DNA of 7,073 nucleotides from Bacteroidales bacterium (GTDB lineage Bacteria; Bacteroidota; Bacteroidia; Bacteroidales; UBA932). Made by a program: the position numbers and the translations under genes. The first letter of the stretch is position 1; each line of letters opens with the position of its first letter. Positions 1-5,067 of the stretch are shown in pieces. The notes below the pieces were generated by a model, which was not told the DNA's origin, ran no database searches, and worked only from the letters and a program-made list of their open reading frames with translations. Location of the stretch: positions 1 to 7,073 of the forward strand of contig JAHDRO010000026.1 in the NCBI GenBank assembly GCA_018433265.1, written 5' to 3'.

Positions 1-1497
1 AAGCTCTTTTTGGATAAGATTTTCAATTATTCCTGCCCTAGTTGCTGGTGTTCCTAAGCCTTTAGTTTCTATACCTGTATCTTGTTTTGCATCTTTACCT
101 GCCAGCTCCATATCCTTAAGCAGAGTATCCTCTGTATAAGCTTTAGGTGGATTTGTATATTTTTCATTTGCTTTCTTATCCTCAATCTTAAGACTATCAC
201 CTTTATTTAACCTTGGAAGAACCTTGTCTTCTTTTTTCTTAGTATATGAAGTAAGGTATTTAGTAAATCCTTCATCTATTACTACCGTTCCTCTACTTGT
301 AAATTCATAGCCTTCTACATCACATATAACCTTGGTGTTTTCAGTAATTAAATTTCCTGCTCTTGCTGCTAGAAGCTTTGCTTTAATAAGCTCAAATACC
401 TTTTCCTCTGAAGCTTGTAAACTTCTAGTGTCAAAGTTAAGAGAACCACTTGTTGGTATTATGCCATGATGATCTTCTACCTTCTTAGAGTCAAAAATAC
501 TCTTAAAATTCTTTTCATCAAAATCATTACCAAAAGAATCTATATAAGCTTTAACACTAGAGACCATATCGTCAGTAAGAAACCTACTGTCTGTCCTTGG
601 ATAAGTTATAAGTTTCTTTTCATATAGGCTTTGTGCATAGTCTAAAGTCTGCTTTGCACTATAGCCAAAATACTTATTACACTCTCTTTGAAGTGTTGTT
701 AAATCAAAAAGTCTATCAGGTTTAGTAATTTTCCTTTTCTTCTCTATTTTCTTTATTTCAAGGTATTCAGGTATAGATAGTAAAAGTTTTTCTGCCTTTT
801 CTTTTTCATTAATCCTTGATGTCTCCAAGTCAATATCTTGTGCCTTTATCTGAACTGTAAAATACTTTTCTTTCACAAAATTTCTTATAGACTTATCCCT
901 ATCTACAACCATTGCAAGTGTTGGCGTTTGTACCCTACCTACTGAGTAGTTATTACTATGAAGGCAAGAATAATATCTGGAAAGGTTCATTCCAACTAGC
1001 CAATCTGCTTGACTCCTTGCTAGTGCTGACCGATATAAGGTTTCATACTCTCTTCCATCTTTAAGATTATTAAAACCTTCTTTTATTGCCCTATCTTCCA
1101 TGGATGAAATCCAAAGTCTTTTAACAGTTTTTTTGCACCCTGCCTGATTATAGACCAATCTAAAAATAAGTTCTCCTTCCCTTGCAGCATCACAAGCATT
1201 TATTACTTCTCTGACATTCTTATCTGTTAGTAGTTTTTTTAAAATACCATATTGTTTCTTAGTGTACTTTGAAACTTCATATTTATATTCTTTAGGAAAG
1301 ATAGGAAGATCTTCTATATTCCATTTTCTATATTTTTCATCATAAATTTCAGGATTACTCATTCTAATAAGATGTCCTACACACCAGCTTACAATATAAT
1401 TATTTCCCTCAATATATCCATCTTTTCTTCTTTTAGCACCTAATACTTTGGCTATAGTCATTGCTACACTGGGCTTTTCTGCTATTACTAATTTCAA
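1..1497 (-). CDS. topB: DNA topoisomerase III (type IA), C-terminus beyond window
   Basis: Type IA topoisomerase that cuts one DNA strand and passes another through the break; in conjugative elements it is thought to help process or separate DNA during transfer. The frame is open for 499 codons to the window edge; a complete TopB is about 700 residues, so the C-terminal part is missing. The TOPRIM domain begins at once with KLVIAEKPSVA (Glu7) and continues with ACDAAREGE (Asp103 to Glu109). GRVQTPT lies at 187-193. The active-site tyrosine is Tyr299 in LITYPRTDS, followed by DHHGIIPT (342-349) and GLGTPATRAG (from 480). The second TOPRIM acid is Ala105 instead of Asp, a DAxREGE form that I recall in other Gram-positive TopB proteins. 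The start is TTG at 1497: it has a GGAGG site 7 nt upstream, an in-frame stop lies at 1515-1513, and the first internal ATG falls inside the TOPRIM domain. Confidence 0.95.
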   Translation of the reverse strand, partial: MKLVIAEKPSVAMTIAKVLGAKRRKDGYIEGNNYIVSWCVGHLIRMSNPEIYDEKYRKWNIEDLPIFPKEYKYEVSKYTKKQYGILKKLLTDKNVREVINACDAAREGELIFRLVYNQAGCKKTVKRLWISSMEDRAIKEGFNNLKDGREYETLYRSALARSQADWLVGMNLSRYYSCLHSNNYSVGRVQTPTLAMVVDRDKSIRNFVKEKYFTVQIKAQDIDLETSRINEKEKAEKLLLSIPEYLEIKKIEKKRKITKPDRLFDLTTLQRECNKYFGYSAKQTLDYAQSLYEKKLITYPRTDSRFLTDDMVSSVKAYIDSFGNDFDEKNFKSIFDSKKVEDHHGIIPTSGSLNFDTRSLQASEEKVFELIKAKLLAARAGNLITENTKVICDVEGYEFTSRGTVVIDEGFTKYLTSYTKKKEDKVLPRLNKGDSLKIEDKKANEKYTNPPKAYTEDTLLKDMELAGKDAKQDTGIETKGLGTPATRAGIIENLIQKEL

Positions 1498-1502
1498 AAT
1501 AT

Positions 1503-1510
1503 CTCCTCCC
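1503..1510 (-). promoter_or_regulatory. Ribosome binding site of topB
   Basis: Minus strand GGGAGGAG, with 7 nt between GGAGG and the TTG start at 1497. This site decides the start: no ATG or GTG lies at a suitable distance, and TTG is the first codon of the conserved KLVIAEKPS topoisomerase N-terminus. Confidence 0.85.
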
Positions 1511-1524
1511 TTTTATTTTTGGAC

Positions 1525-1568
1525 AAAAAAATAGCGACCCAGATATATTTACTTATCTGAGCCGCTAT
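1525..1568 (-). terminator. Strong intrinsic terminator between the vWA gene and topB
   Basis: In the minus-strand RNA, arms 1568-1554 (ATAGCGGCTCAGATA) and 1545-1531 (TATCTGGGTCGCTAT) pair over all 15 positions, two of them as G-U wobbles, around an 8-nt loop. A run of seven T (1531-1525) follows immediately. It begins about 20 bases after the vWA stop codon and should end the hydrolase-to-vWA transcript. The plus-strand version lacks a T run after the stem, so termination looks one-directional. Confidence 0.9.
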
Positions 1569-1587
1569 CATCTATCTATTTATCTTT

Positions 1588-3906
1588 CTACCAGGACTGA
1601 TTAGGGTATTTAAGGGTAAATGTATATATAATTTTCATCTTGCCTTGGGTACTCTCATCATATTTAGCAGTTTTTGTCTTTAGATTAAACTCCCATCCCC
1701 TATAACTACTCTTAAAGTCTTTATAATCAACATCTTCTGTTTCCCTTATATATTTTCCATTGCTTTTTATTACACGAGTAAATCTCATTTTCATTCCAGT
1801 CATATCTATGCTTTCACCATCATCATAGGTATTTTTATCAGGTAGGCTTACTAGTTTTTCAGGATACCATTGATTAACTTTGACACCCTCAGGAAGATTC
1901 ATATCCTTTAAATTGTTTTTATCCTTTTCTTTTTCAAGGCTTTCCCTCAAATCCTTTACATCATCCTCAAGATTCTCAAATTTTCCCTTGTATTTCTCAT
2001 TGTCCTTTTTAAGTTTGTCCTTCTCTTTACTAAGGTTTGAGATTTTATCATCTAGTTTATTTATCTCATTATTTAGCTTTTCCTTGTCCTTACCTGACTG
2101 GTTTTTTTGATTTTCTAGCTCTTTTTCCATCTCTTCCTTTGCCTTTTTCAAGGCTTCTATTTCTTTATTCATCTCATCTAGTTCTTTTCTTAAATCTACT
2201 TCAAGTAAGTCCTTATCCTTAGCTAATTGTTCAATTTTATCTTCTAGTTCTTCCACCTTTTTATCAAAATCCTCTATAGCTTGATTTAGATTATCCTCAA
2301 GCCTTTCTTTTTCCTTATTTATTAAATCTAAGTCCTTATTTAACTCTTCAATTTCCTCCTTAAGTTTCTCTCTTTCCTCCTTGGTCTTGTTTTTTTCATC
2401 AGCCAGTTCTTTTTCAAGTTCTGCCTTTTCTTCATTCATTTCTTCAATTTTCTTATCTAGGTTATCAATACTATCTCTTAATTCATCTCTTTCTAACCTA
2501 GACTCTTCTATTTCCTTTTCAAGTTGTTCTTTAATTTCTACCTTTTCCTTATCCAATTGGTCTAGCTTATCATTAAGGTCAGAAATCTTGTTATCAAGCT
2601 CCTCTTTGTCTTTCTCATACTCAGCTTTTTCTTGCTCAAGCCTGTCTTCAAGCTCTTTAATTTTATTATTAAGTTCTTCTTCTACTAAATCTTTTTCCTT
2701 TCTTAGATCTTCAAGATTCTTATCTAATTCTGCAATATCATTTTCAATTTCTTTTCTATCCACCTCCATCTTATTTATTGTATCCTCTAGTTCTTTTTCT
2801 AGGTTTTCCTTAGCTGCATTTAGGTCATCAGTTTTTTGTTTTAAATCGTCTATCTCTTTTTCAAGAGCTTTTTTATCTTCCTCTGATTTTTCCTTCTCAT
2901 CTGCTAATTCTTGTTCTAACCTGTCCTTGGCTTTTTCATGTTCATCAGTTTTATCCTTCAAATCATTTATTTCCTTATTAAGCTCTTCCTTATCCTTGGC
3001 TGCCTGCTCCTTCTCTTTTTCAAACTCCTTTTCAAGTTCTGCCTTTTCCTTATCTAGTTCATCAATCCTATTATTTAGATCTTCTAGTTCCTTCTCTAAT
3101 TTTTCCTTTTCTATCTTATCCTTGATTTCATTAGTTAGATCATCAAAAACATCTTCTAAATCATCTGTATCTGAATCTTTAAATTTATCCTTATCACTGG
3201 CCACATCCTTAAGGAATTCTTTTGCCTGTTCGTTACAATCGACTGCTACCGTATAAATATCAAGGACATCTATATTATCGCTTTTTGCAAGATTTGCTTC
3301 TGCTAAGGCACAAAACTTACCCTTGGCAACTGTTGTATCTTGCCCAGCCTTATCATAATAAAAACTTCCTTCAAGAACCTTTTTATTATTGTTCATGTAG
3401 TCATCAAGGTCAATCTTTGGTTCATAAATACGATTAGCTTCTCCATCTGAAAGAAGGACTATAATCTTTTTATCTCCTGTAGACTTTTTAAATATCATCC
3501 TTGCTTCATGAATTCCCCCTTGTGTAAAGGTCATATCCTTTGCAACAAGCCCATCAATAACATTAAATAATTTGCTCTTATCTTTTTTCTGGAAAAAATC
3601 TGTTCCATCATTTTTATAATGGATCACATCAGATGCAAAGCTAATAAGTGCTATATTGGTGTTTATATTATGAGTCTCTTGCTCCTTCCATATAGCCTCA
3701 GCCATATCCTTAGCTGACTTCTTAGCCTTTGTCATTTTAGTCCCACTCATTGATCCTGAAATATCAACTACAAGCACCATATCAACCTCATAAGAAAATC
3801 TATCATTCTTATCATTTGCTAATACAGGGGTTACTAGCCCACACATTATAATAAGGCTTAGTGTCCCCGCTAAGATTTTATTAAATAACCCTGTTTTTTT
3901 ACCCAT
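1588..3906 (-). CDS. Secreted vWA-domain protein with long coiled coil and C-terminal Ig-like domain
   Basis: A 772-residue protein, probably exported. Residues 1-30 are a signal peptide: a KK start, a hydrophobic core and a VLA-ND cleavage site; Cys22 does not sit in a good lipobox. A vWA domain spans about 41-235 and has a complete MIDAS metal site: D48-x-S50-x-S52, Thr126 (DMTFT) and Asp154 (LLSDGE). Such sites usually bind a ligand through a divalent metal. Residues about 255-665 are Lys/Glu/Asp-rich coiled coil. Residues about 670-772 are beta-rich; YDDGESIDMTGMKMRF resembles the start of a group 3 bacterial Ig-like domain. There is no LPXTG motif and no C-terminal membrane segment. The ATG overlaps the stop of the upstream gene as TAATG, so translation is likely coupled to it. 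A terminator follows. I do not recognise a named family for the whole protein; a surface or mating-contact role is inferred from architecture and context. Confidence 0.93.
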   Translation of the reverse strand: MGKKTGLFNKILAGTLSLIIMCGLVTPVLANDKNDRFSYEVDMVLVVDISGSMSGTKMTKAKKSAKDMAEAIWKEQETHNINTNIALISFASDVIHYKNDGTDFFQKKDKSKLFNVIDGLVAKDMTFTQGGIHEARMIFKKSTGDKKIIVLLSDGEANRIYEPKIDLDDYMNNNKKVLEGSFYYDKAGQDTTVAKGKFCALAEANLAKSDNIDVLDIYTVAVDCNEQAKEFLKDVASDKDKFKDSDTDDLEDVFDDLTNEIKDKIEKEKLEKELEDLNNRIDELDKEKAELEKEFEKEKEQAAKDKEELNKEINDLKDKTDEHEKAKDRLEQELADEKEKSEEDKKALEKEIDDLKQKTDDLNAAKENLEKELEDTINKMEVDRKEIENDIAELDKNLEDLRKEKDLVEEELNNKIKELEDRLEQEKAEYEKDKEELDNKISDLNDKLDQLDKEKVEIKEQLEKEIEESRLERDELRDSIDNLDKKIEEMNEEKAELEKELADEKNKTKEEREKLKEEIEELNKDLDLINKEKERLEDNLNQAIEDFDKKVEELEDKIEQLAKDKDLLEVDLRKELDEMNKEIEALKKAKEEMEKELENQKNQSGKDKEKLNNEINKLDDKISNLSKEKDKLKKDNEKYKGKFENLEDDVKDLRESLEKEKDKNNLKDMNLPEGVKVNQWYPEKLVSLPDKNTYDDGESIDMTGMKMRFTRVIKSNGKYIRETEDVDYKDFKSSYRGWEFNLKTKTAKYDESTQGKMKIIYTFTLKYPNQSW
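1975..3114 (-). repeat. 39-residue (117-bp) coiled-coil repeats inside the vWA gene
   Basis: Units begin near residues 265, 304, 343, 382, 432, 471, 510, 549 and 606. Six of the eight steps are exactly 39 residues. The exceptions are 50 (39+11, between 382 and 432) and 57 (39+18, between 549 and 606). Within a unit, Leu/Ile/Val/Phe recur near positions 6, 10, 13, 17, 20, 27 and 31, with Lys mostly at 24. 39 equals four heptads plus one 11-residue hendecad. The units have diverged in sequence and are not identical DNA copies. Confidence 0.75.
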
Positions 3907-4784
3907 TATATCAAATCCTCCTTTGTGTATTCTGTTTCCTCATCTTCTTCGAAACTTTCTTCATCATCTGAACTAAAGAAATCATCATCTGGAATTTCAT
4001 CATCTTCAAAATCCTCAAATCCATTATCATTGGATTTTACAACCTTAAAGTAGTAACCAGCTCCTCCTACTCCTGCTACTATAAGTAGGACAATTAAAAA
4101 AGAACCCTTAGAATCTTTCTTCTTAGGTTCTTCTGGTTCAGCTTCTTCTTTTTTCACTACTTCTTTTTTAGGTTCTTCCTTAACTTTAGTTGTTCCATTT
4201 CTTTCCTCATCTTGCTCAATCATATTTAGTAAATCCTGTTCAGAAACTTCTGTTAGAAGCTGAACATTTGAATCTGGCTCATCATGATTAATAATAAGGT
4301 GAAATACCTTGCCACTCTTTGTTTGGAAGGTAAGAAATTCTCTTGCATCAGCCTGTGGTCTTTCCTTCATTTGACCACTACTAGTTTCTTCTATAATATC
4401 TGTAATCTCACTTCTCCTTGGATATTCCCTATTATCAGCTCCAACAGACTCTGTAATAGTTCCTCTTGCCTGGCTAGGATCTGTAGGCTCATAAGGATTT
4501 TCCTTTGGTATAGTTGATCCTTCCTTGGGCTTATTTACATCTATTAGAAAACCATTGCCTGTTTCTGCTGGATTTAGTGAAGGACTATTAACATCAACAG
4601 TTATATTATCCTCCCTATCCTTGGTAATATCAGGACTAGTAACATCTATTACAAATTCCCTTTCAAGTTCGCCATTAGAGTCAGCTGCAAAGACTCTAGG
4701 CATATAACTTGTTCCAATTGCTCCCACTATAACTATTGCCAACAATATTTTTATAACTTTTCTCTTCTTATTATTCTTTTCCAT
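3906..4784 (-). CDS. DUF4366 (CD1107-like) mobile-element membrane protein
   Basis: A 292-residue conserved accessory protein of Tn1549/CTn4-like ICEs; its exact role in transfer is unknown. Residues 1-34 form a signal peptide (basic start, hydrophobic core, VFAA-DS). Three short repeats with cores VIDV, TVDV and LIDV lie at about 44-87. The DUF4366 core is near 147-192 (REFLTFQTKSGKVFHLIIN, then LLTEVSEQDLLNMI). A Lys/Glu/Pro-rich linker (200-226) leads to one transmembrane segment (about 228-246), then KVVK and a 42-residue tail with 22 Asp/Glu. Predicted topology is an outside N-terminal domain and a cytoplasmic acidic tail. The first 14 bases overlap the end of the DUF4315 gene, and the stop shares one base with the vWA start codon, so it sits in a coupled operon. 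The start has AAGGAG 10 nt upstream. Confidence 0.88.
   Translation of the reverse strand: MEKNNKKRKVIKILLAIVIVGAIGTSYMPRVFAADSNGELEREFVIDVTSPDITKDREDNITVDVNSPSLNPAETGNGFLIDVNKPKEGSTIPKENPYEPTDPSQARGTITESVGADNREYPRRSEITDIIEETSSGQMKERPQADAREFLTFQTKSGKVFHLIINHDEPDSNVQLLTEVSEQDLLNMIEQDEERNGTTKVKEEPKKEVVKKEEAEPEEPKKKDSKGSFLIVLLIVAGVGGAGYYFKVVKSNDNGFEDFEDDEIPDDDFFSSDDEESFEEDEETEYTKEDLI
3917..3924 (-). promoter_or_regulatory. Ribosome binding site of the vWA gene, inside the DUF4366 coding end
   Basis: Minus strand AAAGGAGG, 10 nt before the ATG at 3906. It lies within the Lys-Glu-Asp codons near the end of the DUF4366 gene. Together with the TAATG junction it supports both independent initiation and termination-reinitiation coupling. 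Confidence 0.8.
4521..4661 (-). repeat. Three short repeats in the DUF4366 ectodomain
   Basis: Residues about 42-88 of the DUF4366 protein contain FVIDVTSPD, ITVDVNSPS and FLIDVNKPK, spaced 17 and 18 residues apart (I46, V63, I81). Each is a short beta-like stretch ending in Pro, joined by polar linkers. They look like small degenerate tandem repeats. Confidence 0.6.
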
Positions 4785-5043
4785 AGCTTACATTCTCCTT
4801 TTCAAATTCTTTAAATACTTTGTTTTCATTTTTTCTAGTCTTTTCATTTTCAGTAAAAATTTTCACTGCATCTAAAAGATTTATTTTCTGTTCGTAGCAT
4901 ATGGCCATTATTTCTTGACCCGCTATTTCCTCTTCTTCTAATCTTAGTAGTTCCAGTTCATCTTCACTTTTTTTAATTTGCTCTTTCAACTTCTTTTGAT
5001 CTCTTTTTATTTTCTTATATCTGTTCTCTGTTTTTTTATCCAT
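4771..5043 (-). CDS. DUF4315 family small coiled-coil protein
   Basis: A 90-residue cytoplasmic protein with no signal peptide or membrane segment. Residues 1-40 are a charged coiled coil (Lys-rich first, then SEDELELLRLEEEEI). Residues about 42-65 (GQEIMAICYEQKINLLDAVKIF) resemble the short helical C-terminal part typical of DUF4315, in which an N-terminal coil is followed by a compact helix-turn-helix-like segment. The family regularly sits between the cell-wall hydrolase and DUF4366 in this type of ICE; its function is unknown. The ATG at 5043 is chosen because AAGGAGG lies 9 nt upstream and because an ATG 4 nt earlier in another frame stops after three codons. The gene begins 19 bases after the hydrolase stop and overlaps the DUF4366 start by 14 bases. 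Confidence 0.85.
   Translation of the reverse strand: MDKKTENRYKKIKRDQKKLKEQIKKSEDELELLRLEEEEIAGQEIMAICYEQKINLLDAVKIFTENEKTRKNENKVFKEFEKENVSYGKE
4795..4800 (-). promoter_or_regulatory. Ribosome binding site of the DUF4366 gene
   Basis: Minus strand AAGGAG, 10 nt before the ATG at 4784, located inside the last codons of the DUF4315 gene. It supports this start despite the 14-base overlap. Confidence 0.7.
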
Positions 5044-5045
5044 CC

Positions 5046-5067
5046 ATTAAAACCTCCTTCTTTTAAT
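5046..5067 (-). promoter_or_regulatory. Ribosome binding site of DUF4315 gene within a small inverted repeat
   Basis: The site AAGGAGG (5059-5053) lies in an 8-nt loop between a perfect 7-base inverted repeat, ATTAAAA (5067-5061) and TTTTAAT (5052-5046). The stop codon of the hydrolase gene lies in the first arm. The stem is all A-U and so weak, but it would display the Shine-Dalgarno sequence in a loop. Confidence 0.5.

Noticed and set aside
1566..1586. GATA-like tetranucleotide run (ATAGATAGATGATAG on the minus strand) after the vWA stop
   Set aside because: Too short and imperfect to be a meaningful tandem repeat, and it merges with the terminator stem.
1880..2222. Two overlapping plus-strand open frames (76 and 61 codons)
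   Set aside because: Low-complexity Phe/Ser/Leu shadows of the same coiled-coil region, with no start signals.
2381..3256. Long plus-strand open frame (291 codons), rich in Ser, Leu and Phe
   Set aside because: It is the antisense of the coiled coil: Lys/Glu/Asp codons read backwards give Phe/Leu/Ser. It has no ribosome binding site and no domain.
3222..3437. Plus-strand open frame of 71 codons
   Set aside because: It lies opposite the end of the vWA domain, which has clear motifs on the minus strand; no ribosome binding site.
3837..3860. Possible lipobox around Cys22 of the vWA protein
   Set aside because: The residue before Cys is Met, which does not fit the lipobox, and a clear VLA-ND signal peptidase I site follows at residue 30.
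4284..4707. Two plus-strand open frames opposite DUF4366
   Set aside because: Shadows of a well-supported minus-strand gene; composition is not protein-like and there are no initiation signals.
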